From an uncultured Collinsella sp. (GTDB lineage: Bacteria > Actinomycetota > Coriobacteriia > Coriobacteriales > Coriobacteriaceae): a stretch of 64,000 nt of DNA. Shown piece by piece: positions 1-8,851 of the stretch. Within the stretch, counting starts at the first letter, position 1; each line of letters starts with the position of its first letter. The notes below the pieces were generated by a model. The model did no database searches. It saw nothing but the letters and a program-made list of their open reading frames with translations, and had not been told where the DNA came from. Location of the stretch: positions 1-64,000 of the forward strand of contig CAUBPS010000010.1 in NCBI GenBank assembly GCA_958437935.1, given 5' to 3'. A program made the translations under genes and the position numbers.

Positions 1-120
1 ATTAATGGATGGAAACGGGTGTTCTATCGGGACACACATTTTGTCCTATAAGCCACACCTGCCATTTGGGGACGGGGTAGAAATGGTAGATTCTCTCGCC
101 CTTTGAGACTTGACAAATAA
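1..120. other. Left-edge intergenic stretch
   Basis: No credible gene is visible here. The stretch contains GGGACA and TTTGGGGACGGGG segments that resemble the GGGGAC-type palindromic repeats near 57.4 and 60.6 kb, so it may hold a decayed member of that family. The open frames crossing it have no family signature. Confidence 0.3.
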
Positions 121-153
121 GAAGGCCGCCCATTTTTGCGATGGGCGGCCTTC
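121..153. terminator. Bidirectional hairpin terminator
   Basis: A perfect GC-rich stem, AAGGCCGCCCAT with its reverse complement ATGGGCGGCCTT, closes around a short T-rich loop. On the minus strand it is followed by TTCTTATTT, which suits termination of the holin-like gene ending at 194. Confidence 0.7.
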
Positions 154-193
154 GTTTTGGGCTGTTGAGACGGGCACGGCCGGAATGGCCGTT

Positions 194-559
194 TTAGTCC
201 TCGGCGATGCTGTCGAGGATGCTGCGCGTGATGGATACCAGGATACTGCCCATAAAGGCCGATCCAAAGCTGGCGATGGAGATGCCCGCGCCCAGCAGAT
301 TGACCGACAGGTAGCTGGCCAGCTCGAGCATAAAGCTGTTGACTACGAGCTGAAAAACACCAAGCGTAATAATAGTGAGCGGCAGTGAGATGACGGTCAG
401 GAACGGTTTGACGAACGAATCGACAATGTTCAGGAACAGTCCCACAAAGGCAAAGCAGACCCAGGTCTCGGCAAAGCCGAAGGGTTGGATACCGGGGACG
501 AGGAACGTGGCGATCGCGATGGCGATCGAGGTGAAGAGCCAGTTAAGCATAAAGCGCAT
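194..559 (-). CDS. Phage-holin-family (superfamily IV type) small membrane protein
   Basis: A 121-residue, almost wholly hydrophobic protein with about four predicted membrane segments and few charged residues before an acidic C-terminus (SIAED). Length and pattern match the bacterial '4-TMS phage holin family' (PF04020-like) proteins, which are common chromosomal genes of unknown function and usually not part of a phage. The minus-strand start ATG at 559 follows AAAGGA with about 9 nt spacing. A hairpin terminator lies about 40 bases after the stop codon. No phage genes are nearby, so lysis is not implied. The family call rests on recall of the sequence pattern. Confidence 0.75.
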   Translation of the reverse strand: MRFMLNWLFTSIAIAIATFLVPGIQPFGFAETWVCFAFVGLFLNIVDSFVKPFLTVISLPLTIITLGVFQLVVNSFMLELASYLSVNLLGAGISIASFGSAFMGSILVSITRSILDSIAED

Positions 560-883
560 GGCGTGAATCCTTTCTTGCGCCGGGATTGCTGGCGTCGCGT
601 GAAGCGGCTTACGGCGGCGACCTGGATGGTTGCGCGGGCGCGCCGCGGTGTTTGGGCGCCCATTGTCTCAAATATTCGTGGAGCTTACGTGCGCATATGG
701 TTTCTAAACGGCGTTCGTCCTGAAAAACGCGCCGCTGGCAGAGAGTCTTGTCGCTTTAGTTTGGTGGTGTGCTACACTGCTACGGGCAAAAGCCACAGGC
801 GTTGCCCTATTGCATAGAACGGGTGAACGATGCCCGATGTCAGTATCAACTTCGATGCCTTTTGGCGGGTTTGGCGGTGATCG
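560..883. other. 324-base intergenic region between divergent genes
   Basis: This region separates the minus-strand holin-like gene from the plus-strand YerC-type gene and must hold both promoters. A TACACT hexamer near 774 preceded by TTGTCG about 19 bases upstream is a possible promoter for the right-hand gene, with non-ideal spacing. I see no conserved RNA motif or further gene. Confidence 0.35.
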
Positions 884-1183
884 ATGAATATCGAGAACAT
901 GTTTGACAAGCCTGATGTCAAGCAGCTGGTCCACGCATTTAGCCTTTTGGACGACGAGAAGGATATCCAAGCGTTTTTGACCGATATCTGCACGCCGCGC
1001 GAGATTTGCGACCTTTCTCAGCGTTTGCAGGTTGCGCGCTATTTGGACGAGGGCGAGCCTTATGTTGAGGTTCAGGCCCGTACCGGCGCTTCGTCCACCA
1101 CGGTGAGCCGCGTTTCAAAGGCGCTGAACGGCGAGTACGGTGGCTACCGCAAGATCCTCATTAAGTTGGAGGATGGCGAGTAG
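884..1183 (+). CDS. YerC/YecD-type TrpR-superfamily DNA-binding protein
   Basis: A 99-residue all-helical protein. The segment LTDICTPREICDLSQRL followed by VQARTGASSTTVSRV is the TrpR-like helix-turn-helix arrangement of the YerC/YecD family, with the recognition helix around residues 65-80 and a GGYRKIL tail. Relatives are repressors or uncharacterised regulators; the ligand is not predictable here. The ATG at 884 follows GGCGGTGA. The gene ends just before a hairpin terminator at 1211-1234, so it is probably monocistronic. It lies upstream of the addAB-like pair, but the terminator argues against shared transcription. Confidence 0.85.
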   Translation: MNIENMFDKPDVKQLVHAFSLLDDEKDIQAFLTDICTPREICDLSQRLQVARYLDEGEPYVEVQARTGASSTTVSRVSKALNGEYGGYRKILIKLEDGE

Positions 1184-1210
1184 GCCAGCGACAACATTGA
1201 ATTACGAAGA

Positions 1211-1234
1211 ACCGTCCCTCCGGGGGCGGTTTTT
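1211..1234 (+). terminator. Rho-independent terminator after the YerC-type gene
   Basis: ACCGTCCC-TCC-GGGGGCGGT followed by TTTT forms a short GC-rich hairpin with a U-tract, 28 bases after the stop codon. Confidence 0.75.
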
Positions 1235-1367
1235 ATATGCCTGCAATCGGCTGGTGCGTTGGGTTCAGGTTGCTTTGTACCAAAAGATGGAACTGCGGTG
1301 GCAATGTGTCCGCTTGGGCGGGTAGGATGGATGCATTGATTATTGCGAACGGTTTGAGCGGAGGACC

Positions 1368-4300
1368 ATGCCTGTTCGAATCTATACCACCAATGCCGGC
1401 ACGGATTTGAGCGATGCCGAGTCGGCGCTGCTTGCCGACCTTATTGCCCGCCACGGGCGTGCCGTGTTGCTGGCACCAACGTTTGCCGAGCTCGATCTGT
1501 GCCGTCATGATGCGGCGGAAGCCGGCATTTCGCTGGGTATCGACTACAAGACACCCGCATCGTGGCTTCGCTCGCTTTGGGAGCTTTTGGGCGACGGGCG
1601 CGGTTTCGTCGACAACCTGCAACGTCAGATGCTGTTTTCGGATATGATTGCCCGCCGCGACGATGCCGACCTGCAGCCGCTTTCGCGTAGCCAGGGCACG
1701 GTGCGCATGCTCGCGCGCATGGCCCGCGATGTGCTGCCGGGTGTGGCGGGGACGACGGCCGAGCGATGCGGTGGCAACAATTGCCGGCCTGAGCCAAAAA
1801 GCGATGCCGAGGCTCGTGTGTTTGAGCTTTTGCGTGCCTACGCGGGCGGTTTGGACCGTCGAGATATGGTCGAGCCCTGCGAGGCAGCCGACATTATGGC
1901 CGGTGCCCTGGCCGATAGCCTGCCGGCGTGCGCCCGCGCCGTATGCGTGCGCGGTACCACGTCGTTTACGCACGGTCTACTCGAGCTGCTGTCTGCCGTG
2001 GCGAACAATGGGGGAGAGGTCGTCGTGCTGCTTGCCCGCGAGCAGGCGGCGATGCGCGAGGAGCTTGCCACGGCATTTGATGCCCGCGGTGTGCTGTTTG
2101 AGATCGCGCCGCTGGGGGAGGACGCCGTCGCGTCTGATGTCGCTTGCGGGGCCGCCGCTCAGCCTGCCTTTATTGAGGTCGCCGGCCCCCATGCCCGTGC
2201 TCATGTCTATGCGGACGCCATCGATAAGTTGGTGAAAGCGCACAAGGAGTCCAAGGCCGATAAAGCTACTGCAACGCCCGCCGATCCCGTGCGCGTGCTC
2301 GTCGTTTCTGCCCGGGCACCCCAGCTGTTCGGCGAGCTCGCCGCCCGTTTGGCGGCGCGTCACATTGCGGCCGAGACGACTGAGTTCACGGCGTTTTCCC
2401 AGTCCATCGCGGGCAGGCAGTTTACGGCGCTCGCCAACCTGATCGAGCGTATGAAAGCCGCCGACGAGGGCACCGCTTCCAAGACTGAGTGGTGGCCCGC
2501 GCCGGAGCTTACCGACTGGATCTACAGTCCGCTTTCGGGCGCTGATGCCGTCAATGCCCGTACCTTCGATAAGAATATGCGTCTCTCGCGCAGCAAGACT
2601 ACCGCGGGCGTCAAGAGCCTGCTGCAGAGCGTTCAGGGCCAGGTGAGGGGCGCGCACAAGGCGACGAGCGACGATAACTGGTTTAAGAACGTACCGTGTG
2701 TGGTCTCGGACGTGTTCCAGGCGCTGTGGCGTGACAAGCCCGTGACGGCGCTTAAGGCCATGCTTGCCGTTGCAGAGGCGCTGCCCGATCGCGCTCTAGG
2801 CGGTCTTGACGGCCAGGCCCGTCGTCAGGCAGAGACGGCTTTGCTGCGCCATGCCATCGACATCCTTATGAACGATGCTCGCGCGCTCGACGTGTCGCAG
2901 GCCGCGACCGTGCCGGTTCTCGACGGCGTTCGAACTAAGGTGGACAAGCGCAGCACCGCTTACGATTACGAGACCTACGAGGTCGATCGCACGCCACGGG
3001 CGCAAGTGCGCTTCGTGTCGCTTGCCGATGCGTCGGTTTTGCGTCCTGGCGGCTACGATGCCGTGCTGTTTGCCGATGTCGACCTGGACAGCTATCCGCT
3101 TTCGCACGAAGAGGGCCCGCTTGCCACATTGACGGCCGAGCTGCGCCGCGACGGCGTGTCTTTGGAGCCCGCCGCCCTGTTGCGCGTGCGCTTTGGCCGT
3201 GCGATGCAGGCGGCGAGCGGTCCGGTCGCGCTTGCCCGCGTGACACACGATCGCCAGGCGCGCGAGTGCTACCCGGCAGCCGTATGGACCGAGCTGCGGG
3301 CACATGCCGAGGCCGCTGGCGCTGCCAAGCCCACGTGCGTGGGCGAGGGCGATATCATCGCCGACTTCGATCCCGCGGCAGGCGAAGGTCTCAAGCGCGA
3401 GCGCGTGACCTGTGAAGCTCCACAGCATCTGAGTGCCGAGGCCGTGCCGTATTTGGTCTTGCGCCGTCGCGATGGCGAGGGCGAGGACGCGCCGCTCGTG
3501 CCGCGCCTGACGTCCGCCTCGCAGATCGAGGCCTATTCCACCTGCCCGCTGTGCTGGTTCGTGTCGTATCGCGTCAAACCTCAGTCCATCGATGCGGGCT
3601 TTGGCAACATGGAGAAGGGTAACTTCGTCCACGACGTGCTGGAACACCTGCACGCCCGTCTGCCCCAAGAGGGCATGGAGCGTGTGACGCCCGAGAGCCT
3701 GCCGCGTGCACAGGAGCTGCTGCGTGAGGTCTTTGCCGAGACCTTGGCCGAGCATGCCGGCAAGCGCGGTACCGAGGGCCCGCTGGTGCCGCTCTCCCCG
3801 GTGGAGGAGCGTCAGGTGGCCGAGATTCTGCCGCAGCTGGAAGGTGTGCTCGCCTACGAGTCCGAGGCACTCGCGCCCTTCGCGCCGCGCTATCTGGAGT
3901 TTGCGTTCAACGAGCTCCAGGTCGAGTATGCCGGTTGGCCGCTCGGCGGGCGCATCGACCGCGTTGACGTGGATGCCGAGAATCGTGCCGTGGTGATCGA
4001 CTACAAGCATCGTTCGGGTGTCGAGGAGTTTAAACTCGCCGACCCCACGGTGCGCGACGAGGAGTCGGGCGAGGCCCCCATCGACGACCCGCGCTGGCTG
4101 CCGCCCCATACCCAGACACTCATCTACGCGCAGGCCATGCGTCGGGCGCTGGGCCTAGATACCCGCGCAGCGCTCTACTTTTCCACCAAGGGCGGCAAGC
4201 CCGCGCTGCGTGGCGCCGCAAGTGCCGAGCTGCTCGAGGAAGAGCGCGGCGACGGTCGCATCCCGGGCCTTAAGAAGGGCTTTCCGGGCGAGGGCGGCAG

Positions 4301-4466
4301 CATGGACTTCGATGCGCTGCTCGACCGCGTGGAGACCGGCATTGCCGAGCGCCTGCGCGAGCTCGAGGCGGGCGACGTTGCCGCCGTCGACCCGACGTCG
4401 GCGCAGGCCGCGCATGCGCGCTGCTCGTATAACCACGAAGGAACGTTTGTAAGGAGGGACGTGTAG
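1368..4466 (+). CDS. addB: AddB-like PD-(D/E)XK nuclease/inactive helicase subunit
   Basis: A 1032-residue protein partnering the AddA-like gene that starts 3 bases after its stop. AddAB resects double-strand breaks to load RecA. The C-terminal third carries a RecB-family nuclease: GGRIDRVD near residue 860 and VIDYK near 877 supply the acidic residues and lysine of the PD-(D/E)XK site. No Walker A motif is visible near the N-terminus, as expected for the AddB side. AddB proteins usually carry a four-cysteine iron-sulfur cluster; here I see only a STCPLC pair near 724 and one cysteine close to the C-terminus (ARCSYN), so the cluster may be absent or altered. The ATG at 1368 follows GGAGG with short spacing. 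Confidence 0.85.
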   Translation: MPVRIYTTNAGTDLSDAESALLADLIARHGRAVLLAPTFAELDLCRHDAAEAGISLGIDYKTPASWLRSLWELLGDGRGFVDNLQRQMLFSDMIARRDDADLQPLSRSQGTVRMLARMARDVLPGVAGTTAERCGGNNCRPEPKSDAEARVFELLRAYAGGLDRRDMVEPCEAADIMAGALADSLPACARAVCVRGTTSFTHGLLELLSAVANNGGEVVVLLAREQAAMREELATAFDARGVLFEIAPLGEDAVASDVACGAAAQPAFIEVAGPHARAHVYADAIDKLVKAHKESKADKATATPADPVRVLVVSARAPQLFGELAARLAARHIAAETTEFTAFSQSIAGRQFTALANLIERMKAADEGTASKTEWWPAPELTDWIYSPLSGADAVNARTFDKNMRLSRSKTTAGVKSLLQSVQGQVRGAHKATSDDNWFKNVPCVVSDVFQALWRDKPVTALKAMLAVAEALPDRALGGLDGQARRQAETALLRHAIDILMNDARALDVSQAATVPVLDGVRTKVDKRSTAYDYETYEVDRTPRAQVRFVSLADASVLRPGGYDAVLFADVDLDSYPLSHEEGPLATLTAELRRDGVSLEPAALLRVRFGRAMQAASGPVALARVTHDRQARECYPAAVWTELRAHAEAAGAAKPTCVGEGDIIADFDPAAGEGLKRERVTCEAPQHLSAEAVPYLVLRRRDGEGEDAPLVPRLTSASQIEAYSTCPLCWFVSYRVKPQSIDAGFGNMEKGNFVHDVLEHLHARLPQEGMERVTPESLPRAQELLREVFAETLAEHAGKRGTEGPLVPLSPVEERQVAEILPQLEGVLAYESEALAPFAPRYLEFAFNELQVEYAGWPLGGRIDRVDVDAENRAVVIDYKHRSGVEEFKLADPTVRDEESGEAPIDDPRWLPPHTQTLIYAQAMRRALGLDTRAALYFSTKGGKPALRGAASAELLEEERGDGRIPGLKKGFPGEGGSMDFDALLDRVETGIAERLRELEAGDVAAVDPTSAQAAHARCSYNHEGTFVRRDV

Positions 4467-4469
4467 ACC

Positions 4470-7400
4470 ATGGATCTTTCGACCTTGATGCCGCAACAGC
4501 TGCAGATCGTCAAGACGCTCGACCGTCCGCTGTTTGTCTCGGCGGGCGCCGGCTCGGGCAAGACCTTTACCCTCACGCGCCGCATCGTCTATGCGCTCTC
4601 GCCCGAATCCGGTCCGTTCGTCGAGCATCTGGACCAGGTGCTCGCCATCACCTTTACCAAGGATGCTGCGGCCGAGATTCGCGACCGCGTGCGCCGTGCG
4701 CTTATCGACGAGGGCATGGACGAGGAAGCGCTGACCGTCGACGACGCGTGGATTTCGACCATTCACGGCATGTGCTCGCGTATCCTGCGCGCGCACGCGT
4801 TGGAGTTGGGCATCGACCCCGAGTTCACGGTGCTTACCGATACCGATGAGCTTATGGATCAGGCTGTCGAGCATGTGCTGGGGCGCGCGACGGCGCCCGA
4901 TGCCGCGCCTGAGCTCGCCGCCTCGCTTAAGGCCCTCTACGCTTGGTATCCCATGGCGGGCGAGGGCGGGCCGTTTGGCGCCGGTACCACCATCAAAGGC
5001 CTGGTGCGCGACCTGTTGGAGCTATCGAGCCAGCTGCCGGGCGGCATGGACGATGTGCGCGTGGCACGCGGCCAAGCCGACACCTCGGCGCTTGCCGATG
5101 CCTATCGTGCGGCGCTGGGTGCGAGCAAGGCCACGACCGAGAAAGCACAGGTGGCACTTGACGCCATTGACGCGTTCGAGGCGAGCGGCAAAACCATGGA
5201 GGATGCGGCGCGACTCATGATGTCGTGCAGCATGCCTCGGGCGAGCAAGGCGTTTCCTAAGGAGCAGGTGGAGCTGCTCAAGGCCGAAGCAGCCGATGCG
5301 TTTATCAATATCGTGCTTGCCTGCGGCGGCCCGGCGCTCGATGCGCTGGTGGGGCTAGCCCGTGCCGTAGAGGCGGAGTACCGTGCGCTTAAGGCCGACC
5401 AGTCCGCGCTCGACAATAACGACCTGTTGCGCATGGCATACGAGGCGCTGCGCGATTATCCCGCCATCCGAGCTGCCTATGAGGGCCGCTTTAAGATGGT
5501 CATGATCGATGAGTTCCAGGATACCGACCAGATGCAGGTCGATTTGATTCGCTATCTGACGGGCGCGGGGGAGCGCGCGCTGTGCACCGTGGGCGATGCG
5601 CAGCAGTCGATCTACCGCTTCCGTGGCGCCGAGGTCGAGGTATTCCGTCGCCAGGAGCGCAAGGTGGGCTCCTCTGCTGCGCCCGAGACGGCTGCCGCAT
5701 CCGATGCCCCCGCCGGCGAGCTCGTCAAACTCGTGCGCAACTTCCGTAGCCACGACGAGGTGCTGCGCTATGTGGCGCGCGTCTTTGACGGCGACACCGG
5801 TGGTTTGATGCAGGGGTTCTTGGATCTTGAACCGAGCGACAAACGCAAGGACAAGCTCAAGGCAAAGGCGTCGCGCCGCCAGGCGCTGTTCGTTGCCGGT
5901 GGCAGCACACAGGAGCGAACGCAGGCGAAAGCTCGTGCGATTGCGGAGCGGTTCCAAGCGCTCGTCAAAGCGGGGCAGCCCCAGGGCGATATGGTGTTGC
6001 TGCTGGGCCGCATGACCAACGCCGATGTCTATGCGCAGGCCTTCCGCGACCAAGGGCTCGACTGCGTGATCGCAGGCGGCTCGGTCTTTGCCCAGGCAGC
6101 CGAGGTGCAGACGGTGCGTGCCCTGGTCTGCGCGCTCGCCAATCCGGCTGATACGGCCCAAGGCCTTATGCCGTTGCTGGCCTCGCCGATGTTTGCACTC
6201 GGCGCCCAGGAGTTCCTGGCGCTGGCGACCAAGCTCGACGAGCAGACGGGCGAGACGTCGCGCCGCAATATCGATGTGGGCATCATGAGCGATTCCGATG
6301 TGCCGGGTTTGCAGAACCTGCCGCTCGTGACGCGTGCCCGCGAGGTGTTGCGCTATGCGCTTCGTCGCGTGGGCCGCGATTCGTTCGCCGCCATCGCGCG
6401 CGACGTGGTCAACGCCTCCGGCTGGTTTGTGCGTCTGGCACAGCGTGGCCCCGAGGGCAAAGCCATTGCCGCCAACGTGCTCAAGGCGCTCGACGCCGTG
6501 GCCGAGGCGGAGGCCGAGTTCGGCAACTCGCCGCGTTCCATCGCGCTGGCCTTCGACCGCTTCCTGGCGGGCAAGGAGGCCCCGGGTGCCCTCAACGAGG
6601 AAGGCGACGGCGCGGTACGCATCATGACGGTGCATGCCTCCAAGGGCCTGGAATATCCGGTCGTGGCGGTCGCCGAGTGCTTTGGCGTGCGCAAATCGTC
6701 CGGTGCGGCACAGATGGGCCGCGTCGACGGTGGGGCGCAAGTCGTGGCGCTGCCGGCACGCTTCGACGGCGTTAAACTCGCGGACGGCACGTTCGTAAAG
6801 GGCGATGACGTCAAAAAACAGTTTGAACACGCGTTTAAGGGCAAGGGCACGTCGCTGTGGTTGCCGCCGGAGCTCATGGAGGATGTCTGCGCGACGGGTT
6901 CTCCCGCCGAGGCATTTGCTCGCCTGCGCAACGACGACCTGCAGCTCTCGCTCGAGGAGCGGGCTCGTTTGCTCTATGTGGCCATGACGCGTGCGCGCGA
7001 GCTGGTGATCTTGGCGATGGATGCCGGCGTGAGCCGCGGCAAGCTGTGCGCGCCGACCTTCGACGTCGAGACCGATCTGACCTATGACGTGCTGCGCCGT
7101 ATTTTGCCGACCGACGCTCTAGACATGCCGCAACTCGATGCCGACCGCCTGGTGTTCGACAACTCCCAGCCGGGCGACTACGAGCTCATTTCGCTTTCGG
7201 ACTTTACCTTTGGCGAGCAGGCGTTTGAGGCCAATGCTTCACTGGATGCCGAGGGCAGGCTTGTCCGCGGCGATGCGGAGCCGGAGGGTGCCGGTGCAGA
7301 TGCCCGCGCCGCCGTTCCCGGTCCTGCCGATCCCAAGCCCGATTCGTTTGAACTCGTATATCCCCAGGCGGCGGGCGTGCGCATGGGCACGTGTCCGTTC

Positions 7401-8102
7401 CCGGCGCGTGATTCGTACAGCTACTCGTCAATTGCCGCGGCGCTGCATGCCGAGGCCGAGGACCGTGCCGCCGAGACGCGCGTGCCTATGGACGAGGCTG
7501 GCGATGATGCGGAGTCGGATGGTTCCGAGATGACGGATGCAGACGTGGCCGCCGTTGAGCCCTCTGGCAACCCCATGGCGCTGGGCTCGGCCTTCCATGC
7601 TGCCTGCCAGTGGCTCATCGAGATGGGTGCCGATGCGCTGCCCGCTGAGCGTGCCGACGCCCTGGCGCGCCTGTGGCGCCTGACGCCAGAACAGCGCGAG
7701 CGCTTCGACGTTGCCCTGGACCGCTGGCTCAAGTCGGCTGTTCGTGCCGACCTGCTCGCGTGGCCGTGCGTTCGCGCCGAGGTGCCGTTCTTTTCGCTGG
7801 GCTGCGAGGACGAGGACATCGCCCGCTACGGTGCATATGCCGAAGGCGCCATCGACGCTTTGGCGACGAACCCGGCCGATTCGTCACGCGCGCTGGTCAT
7901 CGACTACAAGACGGGCGGCACACCGGACGAGACGCCGGAACAGCTGCAGGAGAAGCACGCCCTGCAGGCGCGCGTCTACGCCGATGTGTTGCACAAGGCG
8001 GGCGTTGAGGCCGTGACCGTCAAGTTCGTTCGCGTGGAGCAGGCCGATTCAACCATCTTCGTCGAACCCGCCGAACCCCAAGTGGTCACCTACAACCTCT
8101 AG
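4470..8102 (+). CDS. addA: AddA-like UvrD-family helicase/nuclease
   Basis: A 1210-residue SF1 helicase with C-terminal RecB-type nuclease; with the preceding gene it should form the break-resecting AddAB complex. Visible motifs: Walker A AGAGSGKT near residue 24, Walker B IDEFQDTD near 346, motif III GDAQQSIYRFRG, motif V TVHASKGLEYPV near 720 and motif VI YVAMTRARE near 836. The nuclease motif VIDYKTGG is near 1144. The length fits AddA. Start and upstream stop are almost adjacent, and AAGGAGG sits 12 bases upstream, so co-translation is likely. A palindromic repeat (8113-8179) follows the stop and may end the transcript. Confidence 0.92.
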   Translation: MDLSTLMPQQLQIVKTLDRPLFVSAGAGSGKTFTLTRRIVYALSPESGPFVEHLDQVLAITFTKDAAAEIRDRVRRALIDEGMDEEALTVDDAWISTIHGMCSRILRAHALELGIDPEFTVLTDTDELMDQAVEHVLGRATAPDAAPELAASLKALYAWYPMAGEGGPFGAGTTIKGLVRDLLELSSQLPGGMDDVRVARGQADTSALADAYRAALGASKATTEKAQVALDAIDAFEASGKTMEDAARLMMSCSMPRASKAFPKEQVELLKAEAADAFINIVLACGGPALDALVGLARAVEAEYRALKADQSALDNNDLLRMAYEALRDYPAIRAAYEGRFKMVMIDEFQDTDQMQVDLIRYLTGAGERALCTVGDAQQSIYRFRGAEVEVFRRQERKVGSSAAPETAAASDAPAGELVKLVRNFRSHDEVLRYVARVFDGDTGGLMQGFLDLEPSDKRKDKLKAKASRRQALFVAGGSTQERTQAKARAIAERFQALVKAGQPQGDMVLLLGRMTNADVYAQAFRDQGLDCVIAGGSVFAQAAEVQTVRALVCALANPADTAQGLMPLLASPMFALGAQEFLALATKLDEQTGETSRRNIDVGIMSDSDVPGLQNLPLVTRAREVLRYALRRVGRDSFAAIARDVVNASGWFVRLAQRGPEGKAIAANVLKALDAVAEAEAEFGNSPRSIALAFDRFLAGKEAPGALNEEGDGAVRIMTVHASKGLEYPVVAVAECFGVRKSSGAAQMGRVDGGAQVVALPARFDGVKLADGTFVKGDDVKKQFEHAFKGKGTSLWLPPELMEDVCATGSPAEAFARLRNDDLQLSLEERARLLYVAMTRARELVILAMDAGVSRGKLCAPTFDVETDLTYDVLRRILPTDALDMPQLDADRLVFDNSQPGDYELISLSDFTFGEQAFEANASLDAEGRLVRGDAEPEGAGADARAAVPGPADPKPDSFELVYPQAAGVRMGTCPFPARDSYSYSSIAAALHAEAEDRAAETRVPMDEAGDDAESDGSEMTDADVAAVEPSGNPMALGSAFHAACQWLIEMGADALPAERADALARLWRLTPEQRERFDVALDRWLKSAVRADLLAWPCVRAEVPFFSLGCEDEDIARYGAYAEGAIDALATNPADSSRALVIDYKTGGTPDETPEQLQEKHALQARVYADVLHKAGVEAVTVKFVRVEQADSTIFVEPAEPQVVTYNL

Positions 8103-8112
8103 CCCTCAGATA

Positions 8113-8179
8113 ACTTGCGGTGGAATACGGACTGTTTTGGCCAAAAAAGCCGCCAAACAGTCCGTATTTCACCGCAACG
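8113..8179. repeat. Palindromic intergenic repeat, TTGCGGTG family, copy 1
   Basis: A long hairpin runs from AACTTGCGGTG to CACCGCAACG, with inner arms ATACGGACTGTTT and AAACAGTCCGTAT. The outer TTGCGGTG/CACCGCAA foot is shared with copies at 57486-57551 and 63729-63795, while the inner arms differ but still pair. It lies between addA and the DUF3284 gene and could act as a terminator or as a mobile REP-type unit. Confidence 0.8.
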
Positions 8180-8238
8180 CATGGGAGAGCCTGGGGCGGT
8201 ACAATGGCTCGAACGGTTCAAACGAATAAGGAGCCATC

Positions 8239-8748
8239 ATGCAGCTCACCAAAACGCTTAAGGTGACGCCGGAGGAGCTTTTTGACGCTCTGGCGGGGTC
8301 CATCATGCAGGATATCGAGAACGCCACGGGCAAGCGTCCCAGCCGCAACAAGCTCAACGGCTATAAGTACGAGAAGCGCGCCCAGTCCGCAAAAGGCAAG
8401 GCCAAGGGCACGGCGATCAAGGTTAAGATTAAGCACTTTGACTACCCGTGTCTCTATGAGGTCCGTTTTCAGTATGCGGCGGGCATCAATACCATGCGCT
8501 ATGAGGCTGCACCTGCTGGCGATGGTGCCTGCGAGCTCACCTATACCGAGGATTTTCAGGGTGTGGGTGGCAACACGTCTGGCACGCGCGGCAAGCTCGG
8601 CCTCTTCTTCTATGAGCGCAAGCTCAAGAGCCACGCCAACCAGACGATTGATCAAATCGTCAAATACATCGAGGGTGAGCGCCGCGTAAAGGCTAATCCC
8701 GCCTTCGCCGATGATACTGCCGAAAACGCTTCGGATGTATTCCATTGA
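8239..8748 (+). CDS. DUF3284-family protein
   Basis: A 169-residue soluble protein. The opening pattern (LTKTLKVTPEELFDAL, then DIENATGKRPSRNKL) and the central beta-rich region match my recollection of DUF3284, a domain of unknown function common in Firmicutes and Coriobacteria. The fold resembles START/SRPBCC-type ligand-binding proteins, but that is inference. The ATG at 8239 has AAGGAG five bases upstream. It stands alone between the palindromic repeat and the AT-rich MFS gene. No catalytic residues can be named. Confidence 0.65.
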   Translation: MQLTKTLKVTPEELFDALAGSIMQDIENATGKRPSRNKLNGYKYEKRAQSAKGKAKGTAIKVKIKHFDYPCLYEVRFQYAAGINTMRYEAAPAGDGACELTYTEDFQGVGGNTSGTRGKLGLFFYERKLKSHANQTIDQIVKYIEGERRVKANPAFADDTAENASDVFH

Positions 8749-8851
8749 TACCCTGTGCAAAAGCTTTACCGCTCTTCACATCAACTGTAAACACTTCAGA
8801 CTTCGAGTCAGTAGCGAGCGACCTGACAAAATTAGTTGATGGAAGTGCCAA

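Noticed and set aside
194..559. Prophage remnant suggested by the holin-family protein.
   Set aside because: No integrase, endolysin or structural gene lies nearby, and this holin-like family is commonly chromosomal.
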